Assembly: GCA_036674765.1 (NCBI GenBank)
Contig: JARVKI010000084.1
Span: forward strand, 124,001 to 188,000
Direction of reading: 5' to 3'
Origin: Seiridium cupressi
Lineage: Eukaryota > Ascomycota > Sordariomycetes > Amphisphaeriales > Sporocadaceae
DNA length: 64,000 nucleotides
The position numbers and the translations under genes are program-made. Numbering within the stretch: position 1 is the first letter of the stretch; the number at the start of each line of letters is the position of its first letter. Below are positions 10,405-20,759 of this stretch, one piece after another. The notes below the pieces were generated by a model. That model was not told the origin of the DNA and did no database searches. It saw nothing but the letters and a program-made list of their open reading frames with translations.

Positions 10405-10824
10405 TTGTTGGGGTCTGCTACAAAACACGGTGGCCACTTGACATCCGGCATCGTTGGTGCAGTAGACGCAAAAGTCCAGAAGGCAGTGGACAACAAAATT
10501 GAGATACTGATCAAGGCTTTGGAGCAGAAGTCCAGCCTTATGATTGCAACAACGATATCCAGCACCTTGACCCACAGACCCAACCAACCAAGGACATTAT
10601 GCGCATCCGCAAAGAAGTCCGTTATCAACCTGGAAGACGACGAGGACACGAGTTCAGACCTCGACCTGACTCCAATCCGTAAGGGCTCCAAGCGTAAGGA
10701 CACTGTCGGCCTCTGTACTGAAAACACGCCCTTTACCACCAGAAAGAACTCACAACTACCTTCGGGACGACTGAACGGCCGCAGGCATCTCCGAAGAGAA
10801 AACACCTTGTTGGCTATGGGTTAA
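10405..10824 (+). CDS. Possible exon of a nuclear-type hypothetical protein
   Basis: Open frame of about 139 codons. It begins at TTG; the first in-frame ATG is near 10540. It encodes a helical-looking segment (DAKVQKAVDNKIEILIKAL), an acidic patch (NLEDDEDTSSDLDL) and basic clusters (RKGSKRK, GRRHLRRE) that resemble nuclear localisation signals. The 5' exon is not evident. It may be a gene fragment or chance ORF; composition alone favours coding. Confidence 0.25.
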   Translation: MLGSATKHGGHLTSGIVGAVDAKVQKAVDNKIEILIKALEQKSSLMIATTISSTLTHRPNQPRTLCASAKKSVINLEDDEDTSSDLDLTPIRKGSKRKDTVGLCTENTPFTTRKNSQLPSGRLNGRRHLRRENTLLAMG

Positions 10825-11278
10825 TGGATATGGATTAATGGATACGAATACGGTTAATGTACGTCGATACTTGAGAAATTTTAGCAGTGACAGAGATAAA
10901 CAACCTTGAACGAAGTCTGAACGGCTCCACTCAGTTTCCAATCGCTAGTCAATAACTAGGAGAGCTATTCCGACGGATGTATCTAACCCTACGGAGTTCT
11001 TTTGGACGACGTACACAAAGTTGTTTTGGCTAGTAAAACAGCTCCTTAGACCGGTGGACCAACTTTGGCGCGTTCAAGTCTATGGAGCCATTAAATATAC
11101 ATGTAGGCTGTTGCGCTGGTCTGTGCGCCACTCCCGGGCAAGTTCGATTTGTTTGCAGGTTACGACCTTTCGAAAACTTTCTTCCTCGCCCTCGCGCCAC
11201 TGACCTGCTGACTTTTTGAATCGACCAGTCTTCATTCATTTTCAGCTGAAGAAGCTCACTGCGTGCCAATCTCACAAA

Positions 11279-12523
11279 ATGGCTCCTCACGTCTCTAATG
11301 TTCTCGAGACCAAACGCGCCGAAGACCCGGCAGCATCAAAAGAAAGATTGCTCGAGGCCGTGAAGAAGGCTAATGTCTGGGTTGTTAAAAACAAGCCAAG
11401 CCTGACCCAGCAAGAGCTCGACACTGTTGTTGAAGGCCCTGAGATCGATGAGCATTGGACAGAAGTCGATGAAGAGCAGTCGGTGAATGATTGGCATAGC
11501 GATCCCATGCGTAAACACATGCTTGACAACAAGAGCAACCTGAGCCTGGGTGGTCCATGGCGATACGCAGCACGCTTCTATGGCATGACCATCGAGGAGA
11601 TTATCAGTCCGCTCTACGATCTCGAGTATGATGCTTCAAGCCATGCCAAGATGGTTACTATCAATGGACAGTCGTAACCGCACCCCTATTGGTCGCAACC
11701 CTTCTGCAAGTCACTTGAACCCTTGCTGACACATGATATGTGGATGGACGCGCCTGGTAGTCTGGCTATCTGTCTACAGTATGTCGTCAAGTGTGAGACC
11801 AACGACCAACGTGTAATGCGTTGGCCTCGTACGAACTGGACCACAGACAAGTTCTTTGATGTCTTTGCCAAGGTGGCGAAGAAGCAGAATGGTACACGCA
11901 GCATGATTGAGATTCACGATGAGGTTGCACGATGATTGGAACCATTAAGCTCTCCCTGGTCTCGCCTCTTCCGTGAGATTGAGGCTGTCGCGTTCAATAC
12001 ACTGATCGCGCCCAAGAGAAAACCGGTGGTGACCGACAAGGATGTTGGCACATACAAGATCAACAAACGTGTCCTCGACAAGCTGACCCAGGCTTTGGAT
12101 GCACAAAAGGATCGCAACGGACTTCCAGTCTATCGGAATGCTGACTTTACGTGCCGGGCAGCAGAAGCAGCGCGCTCGTCATACGACCTGCCAAAGAGTG
12201 GCGACTTGGAGAAGATACGGGATCGCATACTGCTTACCATGCGGCAAGAGTCGGCCAAGAAAGCAAATACAGTCGCCGCCCAAGCCTCTGCATCTGCTGG
12301 TCACGGTACTAGTCCGGATCCTGGCCAACAAGCAGACCCAGAAGCTTCCACTTCGCCTCGCTTGCCAGGTCTGACAAATGGAGGTTTTGCACGTTTTCAC
12401 TTGTCAAATGCGTACAGAGAAGCACATTACCCTGATGAAGGTTCCATCGACGAGGGGTTTGGTCTTGATGAAGCCATTGAGCTACGACAACGTCGCAATA
12501 TATTTGCCGAGGATCTAGCTTGA
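11279..12523 (+). pseudogene. Hypothetical gene with two in-frame premature stops
   Basis: One frame runs 415 codons from the ATG at 11279 (MAPHVSNVLETKRAED) to the stop at 12523. It is broken only by TAA at 11675-11677 and TGA at 11933-11935. Protein-like sequence continues on both sides of each stop (for example PYWSQPFCKSLEPLLTHD after the first, PLSSPWSRLFREIEAVAF after the second). TCG-TAA-CCG and CGA-TGA-TTG fit loss of a CAA and a CGA by C-to-T change. An 87-nt intron at 11674-11760 would keep frame past the first stop, but its GTAACC donor is weak and the bridged segment looks coding. The second stop has no such escape. The product has a low-complexity Ala/Ser/Pro region near residue 340. 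I do not recognise the family. Confidence 0.6.
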
Positions 12524-14904
12524 GCCTTCGATATGAAAGAGATGCTATAGCTATGCTGCATAAATGCTAATGAATATGTTTCCCATCTTATTTGTCTTAT
12601 ATGTGTTATGTATTGTATGGCTAGTAACTTTCGTGACACGTTCTGATAATGACTGTTTACCAACTCCGACTCATTATCGACCGCTCGGAGACGCGGTAGT
12701 ACTACAGAATATCAAGTGTGATGGTGTTTATGGATGGGTCCCGAAAACTGAGCGCAGTGGTACAGGTGACGGGATGTCGGTATTTGGCCGCTCTGGAGAT
12801 GAACTCGCGTTCTAAGTTGGTTTGGCCACGAAGATTTGGAGCAGTCCATCTTCTACCCGCGGTGATGTTGGAAAATGGAAAACATATGGACACACTAGAC
12901 ATTGTAACGTTTAGTTGATCTTGAAGTACTGTCAGGCAGAAACTTCTGGCACGAATGGTCTGATCGCTGCACTCTGCCTGTTTGTGATGGCAGAAGTAGA
13001 ACGTGCTTGTATCTACTGTAACATATGCCATGCAGACGGCGACAACCAGCGATATTGCCTCGCGAAGCTATATTATGTCAAAACTGGCTGGTTTTTCCCG
13101 GCCCACCTTTGACACATACCACAACTTTTGGTTTTTGAATACAAAGACCGTCAACCTCTGAGAAAACCGGAATACACTGCGTTCCCAGAAAAGCCCGATA
13201 AGTTCGAACCGATACGTTTGTATGGCGGTCTGTATTCCGCTCAAATACGTACAAATCAGTACCTGACGTCAAATAGGGTTAGTAATGGCCCTCAGGGAAA
13301 GGTTTTGGGAGTTGTGAAACAGATATCGGAAGTACCAGGCTTTCAAGGTCATGGTGTTACTTCTAAATAAGTCCGAAGCAATTAGAGACCCCAGATTGTA
13401 CATACCGCTGTCCACATCGAGTATATCCAGAACCTCCATATCCACGTGTGGGGTTCATCAGGAAATGGTAGATCTTTGTACGTATCATAAGCTGTGGTAG
13501 GTACCTCATTAGTATCTAGCTCTATTCACAGTTCCACTTTCAACGTACAGTCCACGAGAGCGCAGACGTTCCAATCATGCCTAGGAGGGCAACTGGGAAT
13601 TGATATGTCCCAGTAGCTGTGTGAATAGATCGAATGACTGGCGCCAGGTGCCCCAAGCCCATAAGGACTGGTAAGAGACAAATCCTACAGAATTTACTCT
13701 ATTTTAGCATGGCTAAAAATTCTCTCCGTAACAAGGTAGAGGCTATTGGTTGATTATAAGACACGATCGATGGCAACTCAACACGACTGAGCCTCGTTGC
13801 ACTCATGGCCCGTGAAATAAGGTCAAGATCCTTCTATACATCCCTTGACAATACATTTGCGACAGGTACTTATCTCTGGCTCTCCCTAGTTGATTTGGAA
13901 AATAAATGCCATTTGATAGCTTACAATAAGGGGCGTGCACCTCACTCTCGGGCACGGGCTTAGGTCATATCTCGTCACACGGGACTAAACTGTAGCTAGG
14001 AGTACATCAAGTCTTAGGCGCGATAACCAGTCAGAAGTTCTTTTTGGACAATATCATATGCTCGCCTAGAATTTGAAGGGTGTGGTGGAGCGTATGCAGA
14101 CACGCTCACTTAGCCAGGAATTACAGGAGCGACATGACTTGAAAGTTATAATGGTCAATCGAATGTCTACAGCAAGATCTGAGACGTCTCGCCGTGGTAG
14201 AATTTGTGTTATTTTAGTAAATTAGTCCTACGGGTATATATGTTCATCGCCGTTCGTATTTGTTTCCTCCAGCAACAATACATTTAACAACACGCAGATT
14301 CCAAATGAACATACCCCAGACTAGAGGCCCCAAGATGGCACGTACTACCCCGCCTTACACCCCTCAGTAATTCCTCGTCGTTATCTATATATAGTCGCAA
14401 CCAATGGCGATGGCCCCGATTCGCCGCCGATTGAAGTACACAAACGCATGAGATACTGGCCCATACCAGGCCTGGCCAAGCTTATGCATTCATGAAACTT
14501 TATTGAGACTAATTAGTGATGGTGCTTACGATATTGCAGGTCGAGTATGCAATGCGAGGTCCTACGGATGCCAGCACGCGTCATTTGGCTCACTACTGCA
14601 GAAAAGAAGGATTAAAGCTGCATAATACATGAGGGAAAACTTGGCTATGAACAGATTTAACGCGGGGTCCCCGCAAACAGACCAGAACCCCAGGTATCAG
14701 AACCGGTCTAAGTCATGTGTCAGTACGGTCTTTTGGGAGCATGACTGTCACGAGTCGCCTCGAAATCTATCATGCATTCTCGACAATCAATTGTATGTAA
14801 TTAGATCCGGGGCGTTCCCACGACTTTGCCTTATTAGCAACTCAATTCCCATCTGTCTTGGGTTGGTAGATGTGTTCCGACTCGAAACAGCTATCAGCAA
14901 AACA
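12524..14904. other. Gene-poor AT-rich stretch
   Basis: About 2.4 kb with only short ORFs (the longest 109 codons, minus strand, 12702-13031). No domain, tRNA or clear transposon end is seen. Its position between two pseudogenes suggests decayed DNA. Confidence 0.4.
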
Positions 14905-16780
14905 ATGGACTCAATAAATACGGAGACATGGCTGCCGTTGATCTCGCGTGCGGTGGCTTATACTGCAATGGTTACTACAATGGCCTGGATTCTCCATCTT
15001 ATGACCCCAGCTCTGCGAGCTTCTTTGTCACCGAGCTATGAAAGGTTTACATGGGTGAAGGGTGACCGTGGACTGGTCCAGTTCTTCACTGTGGCATATG
15101 AGTGTGTATTCCACGCAGGAGGATTGTTTGTGACTGCTTACGAGAAGGTGATTATCTTCCTAAATACGGGTCAAATAACTTCTTACTAATGGACCAGGTT
15201 CGCAACTCAGCTTCAGATGTCTTCTTAATACCATTTCCCCACTCCAATACTGGATTCATGCTTCTGCTTCCACTGGAACTCATCGGAGAGTATGCGCGCC
15301 AACCTGGATCTGTGGTTTCATCCAACACTAACGTGCGAGACGTGATGCACGCAAAGTGCACGCTATTCGGGGATAACGTCCTCGATAACAACACTCAGAA
15401 ACCCACCGTATATCGGTAGCTGTTCCAGAAGCTCAGCGACAGGATGGGCATGATGAATGAGGAGCTCGTCCTTGCCATGAAGGCTGTACTTATTCCGGAT
15501 GAGAAGGGTGAAATCAGCATCAACATGTGGGATACTGCAACCGAGTTCCTATCCCGCACTAGCAATCGGATCATTGTCGGCCATCCCCTCTGTCGGAATC
15601 AAGAGTATCTCGATGCTGCGGTCCACTACGCAGTCAGTATGTTCTCGACAGCGGTATACATTTGGTTCATACCGCCATTTCTCCGCTCGTATGCAACCTC
15701 CAAAACTTGCTGTAAAAAGCTGCGCTGACTATCTCTAGTTTGCTTGCACCATTGGTAAGACGCTCTCTCACGCGGGACTAGTTGAGGGGTTCTTGGCCGT
15801 TGTACCAAAGTGACGTATTAGGTTGGTAATGATGTTATGGTTTCAGACGGTTATTTCCTAATATACCCCTACCAGGACCGAGACATCGTGGCTAAACATG
15901 TCATTCCCATCATCGAGGAACGCATGAGGTTGATTGCGTTGGCTGAGGAGAAGGGAGTTGAGCCTGGCCTTCCAGTACGTCTGTCATTCCTTTGTCACTT
16001 GAATTCATGCAAGTAGCTTCTCTGACGTCCCTGTGCAGAATGACCATCTGAGCGCAGCTATGAAAGTCGCACGAAAGGACCCAAACGCTAGTCTGGAATA
16101 CACGCCCATGATGTTGGTCAACCGGATTCTTACTTTCAACTTTCTACAGTCATACTCCAACACTCTTACCCTCACAAATTCTGTGTATGACCTCATCTCC
16201 TTACCGGAAGACCTATTCAGCGTGACGGTCGCCGATTTGCGAAAGGAGATAAGCACACAGCTCAAGTCATCAACGTAACCCTGGTCTCATGAATTTGTCG
16301 AAAAGCTCGAAGTGTTGGACTCTTTCATACGCGAGAGCCTGCATGCCAACCCTATCGGAGAAGTCGGCCTTGAGCGGACTATCATGAGCAAAGATGGATT
16401 TACCTTCTCGAATGGTCTACACGTACCGAAAGGCGCGACTCTTGCAGCACTCTTGAAGGCCATCCAGCATGGTTCGAAGAACTATCCAGGTGGTTTCAAT
16501 CCGAAGCGAGCGCTCCAAGACCCGACGCGCCCAAGGATCACTACAATTTCTCCGGATTTCCTCAACTTTGGATTGGTCGACCAGCGTGTTCGGGGCGATG
16601 GTTCGCAGCAAACCTCCAGAAGCTTGCTCTCGGCCACCTGGTTATGGACTTTGACTTTGAGCGTGTTGACGAACGGCCGCTGGGGGTACGAAAAGTAACA
16701 TTAGTAGAGCCATGTGGGAGGTCACGCATAACGCTCAGGAAACGAAAGAATACTTGACAGGTTCAACTGCATTTGGCCCA
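14905..16780 (+). pseudogene. Degenerate cytochrome P450 (fungal ent-kaurene-oxidase-like type)
   Basis: Homology is clear but broken across frames. There is an N-terminal membrane segment from MDSINTETWLP at 14905; FLIPFPHSNTGFMLLLPLEL; the segment with FLSRTSNRIIVGHPLCRNQ; EYTPMMLVNRILTFNF; LDSFIRESLHANPIGEVGLE with the ExxR-region helix pattern; and KNYPGGFNPKR before the haem loop. Stops: TAG 15417-15419, TAG 15779-15781, TAA 16276-16278. The haem-binding loop, G-R-P-A-C-S-G-R-W, is reached only after a +1 frame change at about 16575-16577, where FGL runs into TTGGTCGA; another frameshift lies near 15790. Family role: haem monooxygenases on the ER, often in terpenoid or fatty-acid metabolism. 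No terpene cyclase, PKS or other cluster partner is nearby. Non-functional as it stands. Confidence 0.85.
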
Positions 16781-18907
16781 GATGTTTGTTAATGGGCGGA
16801 AGAGTACCTCTCAATCAAATTATTTAGCGTTTATGTGGACACCAATTATTGATCTAATTTCTAGCTATAGCATTTGTGACGATCCTAACCAACTTCTTGC
16901 TCCCAACAATGACTTTCACCCTCCAACTCATTGAGAACCGTACCCTAATCGGTTTTGATTGCTCATCGGCCATGATATTTCTTGCGGGAAGAGATATTGA
17001 GCGAGGGTAATAGTAATTTAGCTGTAGGTAGGTAAGTTAGTCACAATCTTTTGGAACTATGTCAAACAACCCCCAGGTGTTATTCCAGGCCCATATAGCT
17101 CTCACTACTACCCAGAACCGTTTGGACGCGGGCAGATAGGATCACTATTCCAAGTCACGGCAGAGAAGCATGCATCTTGGATGCTGAATATCGAAAACTG
17201 TCATCTTGTATGATTGTAGGACGATCAACGTATGATACGATATCGGCTCGATTCAATCTGGATCGTGCAATCTCTTCCACATGAAGCCGCTTTCTGGGTC
17301 ATGCTGAACTTACTCGTACGAGTGGGGTATTCTCCCACAGAGAGTTTTTGTGGTCCCAGAAGCCCTCGATAACGGAGGTCAGACGTGTTGGTGCGGCGTT
17401 TCGATCTGCATGACTGGGTGACGAATGCATTGCTTCCACAATATCTGATCGTTGCCTAAAAACATCAATTCCTAAATACAGACCCCATCTACGATTCTGC
17501 AACGTTCAGACGGGCGACATACATCATGTTGTCCTGGCATCAGGCAAAAATAGGCTTTTCTTGCCCCCCCTCCTTTCGCCCTTGTCATATAGAAATGTGA
17601 TGACGAAAACTGGGCCTTTGGGGTATGAAATACTGGGCAGGGATATCAGAGAATAAAGGGAACGTGAAAGCCATAGTTGTGCAGCATCAGGCACAGTTCA
17701 GTGGCTGTCTAGCGAAAACACCTATACCGATATGCGACACCACGCATCTACTTGCCAGAACGTCTGACCACGACATTTCCCAAATCATCGCAAACTGGAG
17801 GTATGGGCTGTATTGTTGTAATCATTTAACCAAAACCTCGTTTCAGGTCGCGAACATGGGCATGAAGACGTGCCACCACGAGACTACCCACGAGAAAGTC
17901 GTAGAATAGTACATTGGCATGGATACGAGACAAGACTGTATTTCCACTCGACGGAGCTCCATCGTCGTAGCCATAAAGCTCTGGTATGTTTTAATTTCAC
18001 CATGAGATATGACAGCGCAGCCGCCCATCTGGCTATGGGACACTAGATGCTTAGGTATATTTCACCGGCAGGGGACATGCCAAGGCGACAAGATCGGCAT
18101 GGTGCTTTGTTTTGGGGTCTTTGGCGATCGAGATTCCAGAAGCACCGAGTAATTTAATTACTGCGAAATCGATTCAGTCATGGCGCGTCTACCTGAGGCT
18201 TTCGTCCGACTCTCGTTTCGGTACAAAGACCGAATCCAGCACCACCCCGATCTTCCCGTCACGTCGTCTCATCTATCTCCGGCAGACCCCCGGCAGATCT
18301 AAGCGACTGGCGGCTAGCCATTGGCGGCTCCAGCGTGTTGGGCAGCACTAGGCTCCATGCGCTGTAGCTCTGACCTCGCTCGCTAGGCTAGCACTAGTCG
18401 CCGCATAAGCGAGCCCCGCTTCGACCGCTGCATGCTCATCTCTGTTCATGAGCGTTCCATGGTTCTACCCGTGGCACAAGGCCCCCCCCCCTATCGTGGA
18501 TCCTTGGCAAACAATGATGGCCGCCGGGAGTCTTGACGTTTCTGTTTCCGCCTGAGGAATCGCATTTATTGGTGGAATGTTGGCAGCCCCTGCTCAAACC
18601 AATAGGCAGGCCAGGCTACATGATCCCCGGCTCAAAAGTTCATCTCAACTTCGGTCCACGTCCACAAAGTCCGCTCAGCTGAAACACGCCCACCTAACGC
18701 CTGCTAGCGGCACTTTATTCCAATCAATATACTGTGGGGTGTCGCCAAGATTGAAAGGCCTTGTCGAGATGAAGGGCTTCATGGGTGACGCCCATCTGCA
18801 AGGTTGTAAACGCAGAACCCGTGGGTGCCATGAGTTGTTCAGCCCCTGTTAGGACGACTTGGCGATCGAGAGCCTCAGGGTTCCACCAGGGGCCCACCCG
18901 TCGTTCC
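16781..18907. other. Intergenic stretch upstream of the AA9 gene
   Basis: No gene is supported. Short ORFs occur at 17299-17502 (minus), 17625-17909 (plus) and 18577-18852 (plus) without recognisable domains. A poly-C run of about 11 bases is near 18481. The last kilobase is C/T- and CpG-richer and should contain the AA9 promoter. Confidence 0.4.
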
Positions 18908-18914
18908 TATATAA
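18908..18914 (+). promoter_or_regulatory. TATA box of the AA9 gene
   Basis: TATATAA lies 238 bp upstream of the AA9 ATG. It is followed by pyrimidine-rich sequence (CTCATCGTACAGTCTCTTC) of the kind found at fungal transcription starts. The 5' leader would be about 200 nt. Confidence 0.5.
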
Positions 18915-19145
18915 CAAGTTCCGTCCATCTCGCTCATCGTACAGTCTCTTCTACAATCAAGCTTCTCAGCAGTCTTGCTTACGTTCTTTTCAAACACTCT
19001 TTCGTGCTTCTACATTCGCTATCTGCATTGATTGCAGTCAAATCTTCCATTCTTTTACACGCAAGTCGAACCACCTGAGCCGTTCCTTTGGACTCTCTAG
19101 CCTTTGCCTGCCACCAACCTTGACTTCAATCTTCAACCATTCAAG

Positions 19146-20191
19146 ATGCCTTCCAAGTCCCCCGTTCTCTTGGCCCTCGCTGCCGGTGCCAGCCTTGTTT
19201 CCGCCCACGGCTACGTTGACCAGATCACCGTCGGCGGTACTGTGTACGCCGGCTACCCTGCCAGCTCTGCTCCTTACGAGAACCCCGCTGTCGAGCGTAT
19301 CGCTTGGTCCGAGACTGCTACCGACAACGGCTACGTCGCCCCCGATGCCTACGCCACCTCGGACATCATCTGCCACCGTGGCAGCTCCAACGCTGCCCTG
19401 ACTGCCACCATCGCTGCCGGTGGTACCATTGACCTCCACTGGAACACCTGGCCCGACTCTCACCACGGCCCTGTCATCAACTACCTGGCTTCTTGCGGCG
19501 ATGACTGCACCACTGTTGACAAGACCACGTTGGAGTTCTTCAAGTTCGCCGAGAGCGGTCTCATCACCGGATCGTCTTCCGGTGGTACCTGGGCAACTGA
19601 TGAGTTGATTTCCAACAACTACACCCAGACCATCACCATCCCCTCCAGCCTTGCCGCCGGCAACTACGTTCTCCGCCACGAGATCATCGCCCTGCACTCT
19701 GCCGGCTCCGTGGATGGTGCCCAGAACTACCCCCAGTGCTTCAACTTGGAGGTGACTGGATCTGGCAGTGACTTGCCCACTGGTACTCTCGGTGAGGCTC
19801 TCTACACTGAGACCGACGCTGGTATCGAGATCAACATCTACACCAGCCTGGCCTCTTATGGTGAGTTATTTGTGTTCCTTCCTCACGTCCCCTAGAATAT
19901 CATGACTGACATGAAGCAGACATTCCCGGCCCAACTCTCGCTACCTTCGACGGCTCCGCCGCTGCCGCTGAGGCTACCTCGGCTTCTTCCATCTCTGCCG
20001 CCGCCGTGACCTCGGCTGCTGCAACTACCTCAGCCGCCACCACCGCCGCTGCCACCACAACCAAGGCTGCTACATCCAGCGCTGCCGCTGTCACCACTAG
20101 CACGAGCAGCAGCGCCGCTCCTGCCAAGACCTCGGCCTCGTCCTGCAAGAAGCGCAGACATGCTCGTGACGTTAAGAAGAGCGAGAACTAA
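19146..20191 (+). CDS. AA9 lytic polysaccharide monooxygenase (formerly GH61)
   Basis: Two exons, 19146-19860 and 19920-20191 (GTGAGT...GCAG, phase 1), encode 328 residues. The first 20 residues ([20 protein letters not shown]) are a signal peptide whose cleavage exposes His21 of [11 protein letters not shown], the N-terminal copper ligand of the histidine brace. His106 in SHHGPV is the second ligand. Tyr195 in GAQNYPQC fits the axial position. Cys pairs suit the family fold. AA9 enzymes are secreted and oxidatively cleave cellulose or hemicelluloses with O2 or H2O2. The C-terminus is a long Ala/Ser/Thr-rich tract (about residues 246-310) ending in basic [14 protein letters not shown], with no CBM1. 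Codon use is strongly C-ending, unlike the decayed neighbours, as in highly expressed secreted enzymes. Looks intact. Confidence 0.93.
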
Positions 20192-20759
20192 GTTTCTGAC
20201 ATTTCGGATGTGATCTGATGAAGAATCAAACGGCAATTTTATGAAGTATCTCTTCAATTCTTGTATACATTTTATAGCGAAGGAAGCACGAACCTGAGCA
20301 TTTTCTTGACGCCCGTTTTGGGATCTTCATGATGTATGAGTAGCTAGACTGCATGAATGCATTGTATATTCTCACCTTAATCTTTCGTGAATGTGTTCGA
20401 ACTTATATCCCTCATCCATGGCTTAAAGAAGAAGCTGTGAGATAGTCCCTTGGCAGACCATATAGCTCTCGGTCTACTGCTCATCATCAGCCCCGCACAT
20501 GAAGGGCATCAAAGACTAACTGGATGTGTGTGCAGCATGATGCGCATGGCTGATGTCATCTATGAGACTTGAGGCTGTGTTCATATACGCCCCGCCGGCA
20601 AAACTAGATGAAACGAAGCATAATGTGGTTACCTGATAATACATTGATCAAAAAAGCGCACAATAGAACTCGGAGCCAGAACTTAACTGCCAAAAGCATC
20701 AACTAGATAATTTCTAAACCACTTGACATTTGAGGAAAGCCTACCCTACTCATCTAGCC
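20192..20759. other. Intergenic between convergent AA9 and ankyrin genes
   Basis: 3' flanks of both genes. No ORF or repeat of note. Confidence 0.4.

Noticed and set aside
11674..11760. 87-nt intron that would remove the first stop of the 11279-12523 gene in frame
   Set aside because: The GTAACC donor is poor, the spanned sequence is protein-like, and a second stop remains.
17299..17502. Minus-strand ORF (67 codons) that looked like an enzyme fragment
   Set aside because: No family could be named and no neighbouring exon continues it.
19038..19697. 219-codon minus-strand ORF antisense to the AA9 gene
   Set aside because: Typical shadow ORF of a GC3-rich gene; Gly/Val-rich composition without motifs.
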